From contig NZ_LT605205.1 in assembly GCF_900095135.1 (NCBI RefSeq), positions 1,984,001-2,048,000 on the forward strand: DNA of 64,000 nt, in the 5' to 3' direction. Origin of the DNA: Proteiniphilum saccharofermentans. Its GTDB lineage: Bacteria; Bacteroidota; Bacteroidia; Bacteroidales; Dysgonomonadaceae. Position 1 is the stretch's first letter. Each line of letters starts with the position of its first letter. A program made the position numbers and the translations under genes. A model generated the notes under the pieces. The model did not search any database, had not been told where the DNA came from, and saw only the letters and a list, made by a program, of their open reading frames with translations. Shown here in pieces: positions 54,241 to 63,456 of this stretch.

Positions 54241-55731
54241 TTATTTGCCACTTAACTTTTTGAAATCTTCAGACACTTCGTAACCTCCAGCTCTTTTTGA
54301 CCCTATATACTCAATTGCTCCAATTTGCTTGAGCAGAGATATATGACGTTCTAAAGTTTTATAAGGCTTATTCAGCTTTTCAGCTATTTCAGATGCTCTG
54401 ATGCTCTTTTCTGTCAGGATCAGAGAAACTATTTGAATCATAGATTCTTTTACTCCCTCGGTTATTCCCTCAATTAATCCCTCAGTTATTCCCTCATCTA
54501 TCATTTTTGTTATTCCCTCAGTTATTCCCTCAGTTATTCCCTCATTAAAATTGAAAGGAACAGCAACATCAGGAAATGTAACCGAAACAGTATTGTCTTT
54601 TACTTTCCAAACTGGCGGTTTGAAGCCAAGGTCTTTACAGTGAGCAATCATCTTTACTGTGCCAATGCCAATCTTTTCAATCCAACCCCTCAAAAAGAAA
54701 ATGTGGGCTATATCAGGATTAACAGGAATGGACAAATGGTCTTCGGATAAAGACTTCACACTAATTCCCTTTGGTAAACTTCCGTAGCTATTTACTTGAA
54801 GTTTGTCAGGATAAATATTGATGGCGATGCTGCTTGAAAAAGAAGAGTAATCCCTATGAACAAAAGCGTTTAGAATAGCTTCACGAATTGCTAACCTTGG
54901 AAAGGAAACCTTGTCTGTTCTCGTCCATTTAGTAGATTGGAAAGAACTGGAAACACCGTAAGCCAAATCAAAGAAGTCAGTTATTTGCCGAATAGACTTG
55001 AATAGATTGTGGTCAAATATCTTGTCATACAAAAGCTTTTCACCCGTTTTGTCGGTTTTGAAAACAGATAGTCGAACCCGAACTTGCGGAAAAAACTTCA
55101 CGGGATTTTTCCCAAATAAAACTACAGCTGCATTGGTGAAATCACCGTTTTTGTACAACCCGTATTTATTTAAGAATTGAAGCGGATTATCTGGCAAACT
55201 TTGTTCACGCCCTGATTTATTTGCATCCTTAATGCAGTCTAAAACTTCATTCAAGTCAATATCCTCAACTTCTACCTCAATGGCAGATTTTGTTTCCCAA
55301 CGTTGATTGCGATCTGTTTCTTTATGAATTAACTCAGCCAATTGTTTGGAATTGGCTTGTACGGTTGAAGAACCAACACGGTAATAAACACCTCCATTGA
55401 ATATGTAAGGCTGATTTGTTCCTTTCCAAACCGAAACAACAATTAATTTATTGTTGCCAACTTTTTGAATGTCCACCGAAATTGCAGGCTCAGGCACAAT
55501 CTCAGAAATCAGAAAATTTTGAAATTCTACGGCTAGCTTCTCCGCATTTTGAACTCCTGTAATCTTTTCAGATTCTTCTGCTCCAATAACCAATTGCCCA
55601 CCATCACGATTAAGAAATGAGCAAATCACTTTGGCACATTCTACTTTATCAAAGCGAGCCTTAAACTCCAAAGTGGCAGATTCCTTTTTCTGCAATATGT
55701 CTTGTATATAGTTTACATCACCTGTTTTCAT
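54241..55731 (-). CDS. AlbA_2 / HATPase_c_4 protein (RecG-like C-terminal, Schlafen-type AlbA)
   Basis: A 496-residue protein. The N-terminal AlbA_2 domain (about 10-125) shows ESATLEFKARFDK, ICSFLNRDGGQLVIGAEES and GVYYRVGSSTVQA. The middle has the HATPase_c_4 pattern FPRLAIREAILNAFVHRDYS and IEKIGIGTVKMIAHCKDLG. A run of EGIT repeats (about 396-427) links to a winged helix (ASEIAEKLNKPYKTLERHISLLKQIGAIEYIG). Such proteins are annotated as transcriptional regulators or nucleic-acid-binding accessory proteins; several accompany RM and defence genes. It overlaps the DUF4062 gene by 4 bp. Confidence 0.88.
   Translation of the reverse strand: MKTGDVNYIQDILQKKESATLEFKARFDKVECAKVICSFLNRDGGQLVIGAEESEKITGVQNAEKLAVEFQNFLISEIVPEPAISVDIQKVGNNKLIVVSVWKGTNQPYIFNGGVYYRVGSSTVQANSKQLAELIHKETDRNQRWETKSAIEVEVEDIDLNEVLDCIKDANKSGREQSLPDNPLQFLNKYGLYKNGDFTNAAVVLFGKNPVKFFPQVRVRLSVFKTDKTGEKLLYDKIFDHNLFKSIRQITDFFDLAYGVSSSFQSTKWTRTDKVSFPRLAIREAILNAFVHRDYSSFSSSIAINIYPDKLQVNSYGSLPKGISVKSLSEDHLSIPVNPDIAHIFFLRGWIEKIGIGTVKMIAHCKDLGFKPPVWKVKDNTVSVTFPDVAVPFNFNEGITEGITEGITKMIDEGITEGLIEGITEGVKESMIQIVSLILTEKSIRASEIAEKLNKPYKTLERHISLLKQIGAIEYIGSKRAGGYEVSEDFKKLSGK
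54452..54545. repeat. 12-bp in-frame tandem repeat in the AlbA_2 gene
   Basis: Units of the form TTATTCCCTCAG (plus strand), encoding Glu-Gly-Ile-Thr on the minus strand, recur about seven times with degenerate interruptions. Because the unit is 12 bp, copy-number change would alter linker length without a frameshift. Confidence 0.85.
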
Positions 55732-56321
55732 ACTGTTTTCATTTTTTCGATGATGTCAAAAATTCTGTCCATTTTACCAAATTGTGTTTCGATGACCTTT
55801 TCAATGTCTTTGATATTGAAATATTCATCTGTCCAATGCCCAACCCGCTCTTCGGGCGGAACATCATTCAAAATAGTATCGTTGTACATATCAATAACCC
55901 GAATGTCATCCAGTAATTTGGTTTCTCGATAGGTAAAGTCAGGATTTAAACTTCCATCTGCTAAGTACCTGTATTGTTTCAAAAGGACACGAGCTACCCG
56001 AATATCCCGATGGGCAACAAACCATCTCGGCTTTTTCAGCTCAATGGCTTTTTTCATTTCTTCGTGTGTAATAGATGTGGCACCAATAACACCTGTTCCA
56101 TAGAAGGGCCGTATTATACCGAAGAACACATCACAATTTTCAACAGCAGTCAGGCAATTTTCAAGATTTGATTTGGATGGGTCAACAGGCATTGTTTTGT
56201 AATGAGAACTGATGGGATGATAGCCCATTTGTTCAAACAGACCGCAAACCCGTTCCACCTGGTCTTCATAGCCAATCACCGAAGATGCTACCATCACTTC
56301 TATTTTTCCATCTGCTGTCAT
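55728..56321 (-). CDS. DUF4062-domain protein
   Basis: A 197-residue protein with the DUF4062 pattern: IEVMVASSVIGYEDQVERV (strand, then the SS turn), FEQMGYHPISS, and NCLTAVENCDVFFGIIRPFYGTG. DUF4062 resembles TIR/SLOG-type Rossmann domains and often heads larger STAND-type or defence proteins, where it may bind or cleave nucleotides; here it stands alone with a C-terminal helical tail (YFNIKDIEKVIETQFGKMDR). It sits between the methyltransferase and the AlbA_2 protein in the same operon, with 10 bp and -4 bp junctions. The precise role is unknown. Confidence 0.8.
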   Translation of the reverse strand: MTADGKIEVMVASSVIGYEDQVERVCGLFEQMGYHPISSHYKTMPVDPSKSNLENCLTAVENCDVFFGIIRPFYGTGVIGATSITHEEMKKAIELKKPRWFVAHRDIRVARVLLKQYRYLADGSLNPDFTYRETKLLDDIRVIDMYNDTILNDVPPEERVGHWTDEYFNIKDIEKVIETQFGKMDRIFDIIEKMKTV

Positions 56322-56331
56322 ACTTAATAAA

Positions 56332-59300
56332 TTATTTCAACGCTTCCTTAATAATCCTTACTTCTTCCACACTATCCAGCGTTTCTATGGCAAAGCGAAC
56401 AGGGTGGTTGGGGTCGTACAAACGCTCAAACTCACTTTGGATGATGGCCAGCTTCTTTTCTTCACTCATATCATCTGTTATGGGTTTCAGGTCGCCCAAA
56501 TGCTTGAGGATTTCTTTGCCTGCCGATTTGATTTCTTCGGGAAACACCAATTCATATACTATAGAATTAATTAGGTGCTCGTAAAAATTAAATATTACTT
56601 CGTTAATACGCTTTTTATTGTTCAATAAATATGATGCAACAATTGAAAGAGGTAAAAGATTAGCAGAGTAAGTTGGCAATGGGAGATTATGAATTTCATA
56701 GCTATTTACATTGCTGTTAGTGCTAAACCTTTTGAAAAACCAATTTGAAAATTCTGAATTTAAAATTGATAAGTAATATTTTGCTAATAAATCTGAAACA
56801 TCCTTTAGTGAGATGTAATTGATTGAGTGCCCACAAAAGAATCCCTTTTCTAAAACTGTTGATTTAATTCTATGCTTTTCATCCACTCCTGTGATTCCTT
56901 GCATAACAATTCTTGGAAAATTAAAATGAGTACTCTTTTCTCCTTTGTTTTGGCCTAAATATTCATTGTGAATTAAATACTCAACTACACCTTGGCTCAT
57001 TTTTTCAGGTAAGTACCATTTTTGAACCCCGGCTCCTTTTATTAAAGGCATTGTATTTGAGTTAGGCTCTTGAACAATTATAGACTTGTTTGTCGAGAGA
57101 TTTATTTCACCTTGATAGCAGTTTACAGCACTTCCAAATCTTTTTAATTTAGAAACTTTGTTCAAAATATCTTTTTCAGGTTGAGAAACTGAAGGGATAA
57201 CATATGATTCTTTATCAAAAGCTAGTAGTTCTGTATTGCTAAATATTGAGGAATATGAAGTCTCCATCCATCTTTCACTCCAAACAAATAATGGGAAGTC
57301 ATATTCACTACTTTTTTTGTTCTGAGAGAATAGAATACAAACACTCATTTTTGCAGAGACGAAGACCCTTTTATTTAAATCGTCTCGTTCAGGAAACGAG
57401 TCAATTCTGATGATTTTTTGTTCGGTTAAAAAGTGTTTGCGTAGAAGTTTTGCGGAATTGTCACCTAAGAATGAATTTTGAAAGATTTGATTAAAAATTC
57501 CCCCTTTGTTTAAAATCTTTATCGATTTAGCTAGAAAGAGTTTATATGCATTGAGTTTTCCCGACTTGGCAATATCATAAATATCAATTTTCTTTATTGT
57601 AGGTATTTCATCAGATTTCTTTCCTTCATAAACATCATAAGGTGGATTCCCAATCACCACATCAAAACCGGCTTTTTCTCGCCATACTTCTGAGAAAAAT
57701 AGCTTAAAATCGAAGTCGATTGTGTAGCCTGCAAATTGTTCGGCAGAGTCTAAGAGTTCCCTGATTTTGGTGTTTATCTGTTGGCGTAGGGCTTTCTTTT
57801 CTTTTTCGTCTGTAATACCATAAAATTTTTCTTTCAGCTTTTCTAATTCAGCTTCTACCTCGTAGCTTTTCATTGCGGTTTCAGGCAATCCAATCAATGA
57901 ATTGCCACATACAATCTTGTAATCCAAGTTAGGTAGTGTTTCAATCGGGTCGAGGTCGTCTTCATCCACCACTAAGGAGAGCCACAACCGTAGTCGGGCA
58001 ATGTCTATGGCAGAGCTGTCTATATCCACGCCATAAATACTTTCCTGTATGATGTGGCGTTTCAGTCGGTAGATATAGCGGCTGTCGCTGATGCTTTCAC
58101 GGTGGGTAAAACCAAAGCCTTTCAGTTTTTCAGTCAGGTAATCGTAACTCAAATGCGGTTTTAGCACCAGCATAGCGTTTACCAATTCGTGCAACAACCC
58201 CACAGGGAAAGCCCCCGAACCAATAGCAGGGTCACAAATTTTGATGCTGCTCAGTTTTTGGTCTATCAGGTCAGCATTTTTGCGGATGCTTTCGGGAAGT
58301 TGGTATTGGTAGGTTTTGGTTTCGCCTTTGTTGGCTACCCGTTCATCATTTTCTAAGGCAAAATGCCCTTCACGTATAAAGACTTCAATATCTTCTTTCT
58401 CTACCTTTCCTTCTAAGGCATTGTCCAAATAATGAATCAAACTTTCCTGACACATATAATGCACAATTTCACGGGGCGTATAAAAAGCACCTTTGCTTTT
58501 ACGCTCCGTGATGTCGAGCATATTTTCAAATACTTTTCCCAACATTTCAGGGTCAACGGCTACTTCCTTATCCAGCGGCTCATCTTCCTTAATGGTAAAG
58601 TTGTAGCGGTCAAACACATCTAAAATGCCAGTGCCTACATCACCCGCTTTGTTTTTTTCTTCGTTTCTAAACAGGGTAGAAGGAATGCTGATATTGGCTT
58701 CCTGCCAGTTGTAATCGGCTTCAAACAATCCACCATTCAAAAATGGAATACGGCAATCGAAGCGTTTGTAGTAAGAGTTTACATTATCACGTTCTTTGGC
58801 AAGAGCTTCATAAAACAAGTATTGCAGTTTGTCTTTAAAGAAGTTGATTTTCTGGTTTTGTGCCTGCTCAAACAGTTCTTGCACAAATCGCTTTTTACCC
58901 GTTCCCCATCTTGCATTTTGAGCTACACCCAACCAACCTTTTTTCTGTAAAAAATACAAGAAAACAATTTGCCCCAAAAGTTTTTTGGTAAATCGGGCAT
59001 TGTCTATTCCTGCATCATTAATTGCTGCTTTTACCTTGTTATCGTTTTCAAAATGCTCATACAGTTTGATGTACAGGTCTTTGTATTGATTGAAGAATTC
59101 GTCCGTTACTTTTTCAATGCTAAAGGCGGCTTCTAATTCTTCAATGGTGGGGTTGTTAGAAATGTTTTGTAGCAGGGGCAACAACTGATTTTTGGCGGTA
59201 TGGGCTTTTTCGTATTTGCCCACCAAAAACGAATAGCGTTTGGCAGGGGTAAATTCTTTCTTGGTTTTTACTTTGCCTTTTTCTTCGTCCAGTTCAGAAC

Positions 59301-59691
59301 GGTATTCTAATTTGATGAAGGAAAATCGCCAATCGTTTCCATTATCTTCCTTACTGTAAAAAGCCACCAAGGCATAGTCTTTCTCAAACTTGCTCAGGTG
59401 CTTGATGACGAAATTTCGTAGCGCGGTTCTTGCACGTTCTAATTTGGTAACGCTTTTTATTTCTACAATCAATACGTCTAATGCTTCGCCATCAGGGTCA
59501 ATATATTTACCAATGCGTTTGTAGGTATTGATATGTTCTTTGTAGTCGTCCCAAATCAAATTGCCGCTATATCTATTGTCCTTGTCTTCAAGGTCATTCA
59601 ACAGGTTTTTAGCAAAAACAGTGAACTGCTCTTCGCTGAAAGCATTGTTAAACGTTTTTTCTATTAGTTCTTGTGCTGTTTTCTTATCCAT
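56332..59691 (-). CDS. Eco57I-like N6-adenine DNA methyltransferase, probable restriction-modification fusion
   Basis: A 1119-residue protein. Around residues 65-79 is DPDGEALDVLIVEIK, which fits a PD-(D/E)xK nuclease (D72, E77-x-K79). The methyltransferase core has the pre-motif KGAFYTPREIVHYM (399-412), SAM-binding motif I CDPAIGSGAF (485-494) and catalytic NPPY (681-684 in VVIGNPPYDVYEG). The C-terminal third (about 850-1050) looks like a target-recognition domain. This is the single-chain layout of type IIG/IIL enzymes. It lies 5 bp after the PLD-helicase gene and is clearly coupled to it. Confidence 0.92.
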   Translation of the reverse strand: MDKKTAQELIEKTFNNAFSEEQFTVFAKNLLNDLEDKDNRYSGNLIWDDYKEHINTYKRIGKYIDPDGEALDVLIVEIKSVTKLERARTALRNFVIKHLSKFEKDYALVAFYSKEDNGNDWRFSFIKLEYRSELDEEKGKVKTKKEFTPAKRYSFLVGKYEKAHTAKNQLLPLLQNISNNPTIEELEAAFSIEKVTDEFFNQYKDLYIKLYEHFENDNKVKAAINDAGIDNARFTKKLLGQIVFLYFLQKKGWLGVAQNARWGTGKKRFVQELFEQAQNQKINFFKDKLQYLFYEALAKERDNVNSYYKRFDCRIPFLNGGLFEADYNWQEANISIPSTLFRNEEKNKAGDVGTGILDVFDRYNFTIKEDEPLDKEVAVDPEMLGKVFENMLDITERKSKGAFYTPREIVHYMCQESLIHYLDNALEGKVEKEDIEVFIREGHFALENDERVANKGETKTYQYQLPESIRKNADLIDQKLSSIKICDPAIGSGAFPVGLLHELVNAMLVLKPHLSYDYLTEKLKGFGFTHRESISDSRYIYRLKRHIIQESIYGVDIDSSAIDIARLRLWLSLVVDEDDLDPIETLPNLDYKIVCGNSLIGLPETAMKSYEVEAELEKLKEKFYGITDEKEKKALRQQINTKIRELLDSAEQFAGYTIDFDFKLFFSEVWREKAGFDVVIGNPPYDVYEGKKSDEIPTIKKIDIYDIAKSGKLNAYKLFLAKSIKILNKGGIFNQIFQNSFLGDNSAKLLRKHFLTEQKIIRIDSFPERDDLNKRVFVSAKMSVCILFSQNKKSSEYDFPLFVWSERWMETSYSSIFSNTELLAFDKESYVIPSVSQPEKDILNKVSKLKRFGSAVNCYQGEINLSTNKSIIVQEPNSNTMPLIKGAGVQKWYLPEKMSQGVVEYLIHNEYLGQNKGEKSTHFNFPRIVMQGITGVDEKHRIKSTVLEKGFFCGHSINYISLKDVSDLLAKYYLSILNSEFSNWFFKRFSTNSNVNSYEIHNLPLPTYSANLLPLSIVASYLLNNKKRINEVIFNFYEHLINSIVYELVFPEEIKSAGKEILKHLGDLKPITDDMSEEKKLAIIQSEFERLYDPNHPVRFAIETLDSVEEVRIIKEALK

Positions 59692-59696
59692 ACTGC

Positions 59697-62600
59697 TTAC
59701 TTGATTAAGTACCCTGAAAGGATAACTTCACGTTTTTGAAATTTCTTAGCGTTCTGTGCTCCTTCAATTGCTACATATCGGATATGCTTTTCCAGGATGT
59801 GCAATATTTGAAGCGGGTCGGTGGTTTTCTCCAATTCTGTTTTGATTAATTGTGCTGTTTTCTTGGCAATGGTTCCCTGAGCCAACATTTCACGGACACC
59901 ATTCAAAAATTCGTCATTGGAATCGGTAAAACCTTTGAAGTTTTTGAAAGACTTGTCTTTCAATCGGGTTTCAATGTATTTGGCGTTTGAGCGTCCGCCA
60001 CTGCCTTTTGTGGGTTCATCACCAACGGTGGTGTCTAATTCAAAACGTGTTTTGTTGGTTTGCAATAAATGAAAGTAATCGTTTGGAATGTTAGCACGTG
60101 GTGTTTCGGGCTTACATTCCAATTCTTTCACGGCATCAAAAAAGGTAATCTCACCTGATTTGCCACTTTGGTTGATGTAGAACTTTTTGAGTTTACCAAT
60201 GCGGAAAAAGGTGACCAAGGCATCATCTTCCAAATTTTCTTTTTTGAAACCTGAACGGGCTTTCTTCGGTAGGTTTTTGATTTTTTCAAACAAGTCGGGA
60301 TTGTCATCACGTATTTTTCGCATTAGCTCCAGATACTTCAATTCCGAATCACCTTCGCCATCTTCACCCGTGTAAGCGGTTTTGCTGTTCAAAGTGTTGA
60401 ATAGTTCCTGACTTCCAAACTCTTCTCCATCACTCAAATATTTAGCATCTTCTCCCAAAATGTCGTGAAACATCTGGATTTTGTTGGTGATGTTTACTTC
60501 CAAACCTAGATGTTCATCTGATTGGGTAGTAGGGAAGAAGTTGAAAATATGGATCTTCGGGAAGTTGCTACCCAAACGATTTACACGTCCAGCACGCTGC
60601 AAGACCCGTGTCGGGTTCCAAGGCAAATCGTAATTGATAAGCACATTGGAACGGTGTAAGTTGATACCTTCCGCCAACACATCTGTAGCAATTAATATTT
60701 TCAGGTCGTCTCTTTTCTCTTTGTGTTTCGGGTCAAAATTTGATGTAATGATGTCTCTTGAAACCGTATGATTTGAAGTGAGTTTGTTGTCTGTGTGTCG
60801 TCCGCCCGTGCTGGAATAGAACATCACTTTGCCTTTAAATTCATCTTGCAGAGCTTCGTAGATGTAATCTCCCGTTTCTTTAGATTCCGTGAAGATGACC
60901 AATTTGTTGCTTTTTAGTGCTGCTTTGGATTTAAGCTCCTTTATGAAGGTTTCTAATTTGGGGTCTGAGTTTACTGTTTGCCAAAGCTTTTTCACTTCTT
61001 TCAAAATGGCAAGGTCAAACTCCAGTTTGTCAATGAATTCTTTTTTGAAATCCTGTGAATCGTATTTGTGAGCCTTTTCTTCATCAACAAATTCTTCAAG
61101 ACGTTCAATATTATCGCTTTCAATCAGGTCGTACACATCCACTTTTTTACTGATGTACACCGTGCCGTTTTTGTACATAGCAATGAACTTCTCATAGGAA
61201 GTAATGAAGCGGTCAACACTCTGGCGAAAGGCGTGAAAACTACTTTCCAGTCGTTTTACCAAAATACCTTTCATAAAGCCACCAACGTTCCGTTGTTGCT
61301 GCATTTCAAATTCGCTCAAAGCTTTATTTCCAATGTAGTAAAGCAAAGGCGTGTATCGGGCATAGGTAAACTCTTGCAGTTTTTTGATGGTGTTGTTGAA
61401 AATGGTTTCTAACTCACCTTCGTATTTGTAGACGATTTTTTGCGGATTGTCTAAGTTGGGGAAAGTCAATCCCTGCATTTTCATATCCTGTTTGAAATAG
61501 GTCATTACGTCTGTTCGGGTTCTGCGAACCATCACATAACGAAGGATACTATTTCTAATGTCGTCTGAAATTTCCTTAATGAGTTTTTTGTACTCAGGGT
61601 CGGTCTTTTCCAGTTTGGATAATCGTGTTCTAAAATTGGAAAAGTACTTTTCTAAATTCGGAATGCCAGGAATTGTTGAATTCTTTGGAGCTTGAAACAA
61701 TTTTAATTGAGCGAAAATATCATCAACGGTATTGTTCAGCGGCGTTGCCGTTACCAAAATCACTTTCTTGCCACGGCATATGTCCAATAAGTTGGCGTAA
61801 GATTGTGTGTTTTCATTACGGAAGCGGTGAGCTTCGTCCACCACAATATAATCGTAGCGCTCTAAGCCTTTTTTGATGATGTGTTCGAGTTTTCCCAACG
61901 ATTCCACTTCAAAACTTCTGATACCAAAATCAAAAAGTGAATCTTTCCAGTAGTCTTTCAATACTGGCGGACAAATCACCAAGGTTCTGCCTTGCAATTG
62001 TTGAAGTAATAAAGCCGTGATGAAGGTTTTGCCAAGACCAACCACGTCTGCCAAGAAAACACCGTTGTAGGTTTCCAAAATCTTTTTTGCTTGAATGGCT
62101 GCCTGATTTTGGTATTTCAATTTCATAAATCCATCTGGAAGAAATGGCTCGAATTCATCAGCCAAATTAATATCTTCTTCCAAATACTCGTAAATCAGTT
62201 TTAGATATAGTTCGTAGGGTTTAATTTGGTCATTGAGCCAAGTCTTGTTTTGGATGGTATCAACAAAGTCTTCTGAAATGTCAACCGATTCTTTCCAAAG
62301 GGCATTGAATTGGTCTTCAGCAAAAAGAACATCTCTTTTATTTCGCAACTCAACGTTAAATTCACGGTTTGCTATAAATCCTGATTCTGAAAAATTACTC
62401 GAACCCGTAATTACAAATCCATAATCTCGGTCTTCGGGTTTGAATTTTCCGATGTAAACCTTTGCGTGAATGTTTTTTGAAGGATAGGCACGTATTTCAA
62501 GTTTCTTTCCATTGCCGTTATATGCTTTGTCCATTGCAGGGTCTTGGCAATCGGCTTTCAGAAACTCAATAAACTTGCGTATTCCTATTTCAAGTCGGTT

Positions 62601-62942
62601 GTCGTTTTCATCACTGTTTTCAATTTCTTCTTTTAAGTTTTGTTGGTAGCGTTTCTTGGTTCGTTGATGCGATTCAAAGTCAATTGTACCATTTTGTTGA
62701 TGGTATTGCATCATATCATAAGAGTCTCTGTCAACACTTAGCCCAACAAGAATTCTGATTTTCTCAACGGGTTCAAGTGCATCATAGAGTTGATGAAAAC
62801 CACTTGCTCTGAAATACCCAACCAACACGTCAAAAAGTTGCGTGTCTTTAAGCGTTGATTTGAACCTACTTAATAAAGTATGTCCTTCTTCATTGGTGAA
62901 GAAAGTCAAGTCTGTTTGGTCTATTTTATTGTCTATAGTCAT
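59697..62942 (-). CDS. PLD-nuclease/SNF2-family helicase
   Basis: A 1081-residue fusion. The N-terminal phospholipase-D-like domain (about 25-200) has the HxK half-motif IHAKVYIGKF (H159, K161) and GSSNFSESG (180-188). The SNF2-type helicase core starts with the Q-like YQNQAAIQAKKIL, motif I DVVGLGKT (299-306), motif II VVDEAHRFRN (368-377), motif III TATPLNN, and the C-terminal lobe VIFTESKETGDYI, LIATDVLAEGINLHRS and RVLQRAGRVNRLGS (motif VI). Such proteins accompany Eco57I-like methyltransferases in defence islands; it probably translocates on DNA, with the PLD domain as nuclease. Confidence 0.92.
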   Translation of the reverse strand: MTIDNKIDQTDLTFFTNEEGHTLLSRFKSTLKDTQLFDVLVGYFRASGFHQLYDALEPVEKIRILVGLSVDRDSYDMMQYHQQNGTIDFESHQRTKKRYQQNLKEEIENSDENDNRLEIGIRKFIEFLKADCQDPAMDKAYNGNGKKLEIRAYPSKNIHAKVYIGKFKPEDRDYGFVITGSSNFSESGFIANREFNVELRNKRDVLFAEDQFNALWKESVDISEDFVDTIQNKTWLNDQIKPYELYLKLIYEYLEEDINLADEFEPFLPDGFMKLKYQNQAAIQAKKILETYNGVFLADVVGLGKTFITALLLQQLQGRTLVICPPVLKDYWKDSLFDFGIRSFEVESLGKLEHIIKKGLERYDYIVVDEAHRFRNENTQSYANLLDICRGKKVILVTATPLNNTVDDIFAQLKLFQAPKNSTIPGIPNLEKYFSNFRTRLSKLEKTDPEYKKLIKEISDDIRNSILRYVMVRRTRTDVMTYFKQDMKMQGLTFPNLDNPQKIVYKYEGELETIFNNTIKKLQEFTYARYTPLLYYIGNKALSEFEMQQQRNVGGFMKGILVKRLESSFHAFRQSVDRFITSYEKFIAMYKNGTVYISKKVDVYDLIESDNIERLEEFVDEEKAHKYDSQDFKKEFIDKLEFDLAILKEVKKLWQTVNSDPKLETFIKELKSKAALKSNKLVIFTESKETGDYIYEALQDEFKGKVMFYSSTGGRHTDNKLTSNHTVSRDIITSNFDPKHKEKRDDLKILIATDVLAEGINLHRSNVLINYDLPWNPTRVLQRAGRVNRLGSNFPKIHIFNFFPTTQSDEHLGLEVNITNKIQMFHDILGEDAKYLSDGEEFGSQELFNTLNSKTAYTGEDGEGDSELKYLELMRKIRDDNPDLFEKIKNLPKKARSGFKKENLEDDALVTFFRIGKLKKFYINQSGKSGEITFFDAVKELECKPETPRANIPNDYFHLLQTNKTRFELDTTVGDEPTKGSGGRSNAKYIETRLKDKSFKNFKGFTDSNDEFLNGVREMLAQGTIAKKTAQLIKTELEKTTDPLQILHILEKHIRYVAIEGAQNAKKFQKREVILSGYLIK

Positions 62943-62944
62943 AT

Positions 62945-63235
62945 TTACTTGCGGCTTTTAATGGTGTTCAGCGTTTCTTCCAAGCCGCTTTTCAAAAATT
63001 TTAATTCTCCTAAGTCCGATAAGATAAATGCTTTGATAAATTCAATTTCTATTTCTTTCTCTTGCACTTGCAAAGTCTTAGCCAGTGTCGGCAGCATTTC
63101 TTTTGTCGCTGCACGTTCACTTCTTTCAATTTTGCTTAGAATGGAAGTGTCAATGTCGAGTTCGGCTGCAACTTTCCTTAATGGAAGTCCCAGTTGTTCT
63201 CGCCTGTTTCTCAAATATTCTCCAAAAGAATTCAT
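62945..63235 (-). CDS. XRE-family helix-turn-helix regulator
   Basis: A 96-residue protein with a HTH_3 domain (FGEYLRNRREQLGLPLRKVA, then LDIDTSILSKIERSER). It is the first gene of the operon, 2 bp before the helicase gene, the position of controller proteins in many restriction-modification systems. It probably autoregulates the operon. A TACTTTTG -7 element is 28 bp upstream of its start. Confidence 0.92.
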   Translation of the reverse strand: MNSFGEYLRNRREQLGLPLRKVAAELDIDTSILSKIERSERAATKEMLPTLAKTLQVQEKEIEIEFIKAFILSDLGELKFLKSGLEETLNTIKSRK

Positions 63236-63263
63236 CTTGTCGTATTTGTTTGGACTAATTCGT

Positions 63264-63271
63264 CAAAAGTA
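63264..63271 (-). promoter_or_regulatory. -7 element (TACTTTTG) for the defence operon
   Basis: TACTTTTG on the minus strand, 28 bp before the XRE start codon. No TTG is found 19-21 bp upstream, where a run of A residues sits instead, so a regulated or weak promoter is likely. Confidence 0.45.
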
Positions 63272-63456
63272 CGATTTTTTTTTAAAGTTGTCGTCCGTGC
63301 GGTGGGGAAAATTACTCACGTTACTTCTATTATTTTATTGGTGTTCGTGAATCGCTTCGCTTATTTCAAGCTCTTTTGGTTTTGCGAAGGGTCGGCTTTG
63401 TGTGTCGGGCAAAACCAAATGTGCTTGAATGTGCGTTGGCTGTCTTTTTACACTGA

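Noticed and set aside
54452-54545. CRISPR-like array from regularly spaced repeats
   Set aside because: The units are contiguous 12-bp copies within a reading frame, with no spacers.
53864-63271. Identification as DISARM or BREX
   Set aside because: No DUF1998 (DrmB), DrmA-type helicase, PglZ, BrxC or Lon-like gene is present; only the methyltransferase and PLD/helicase themes overlap.
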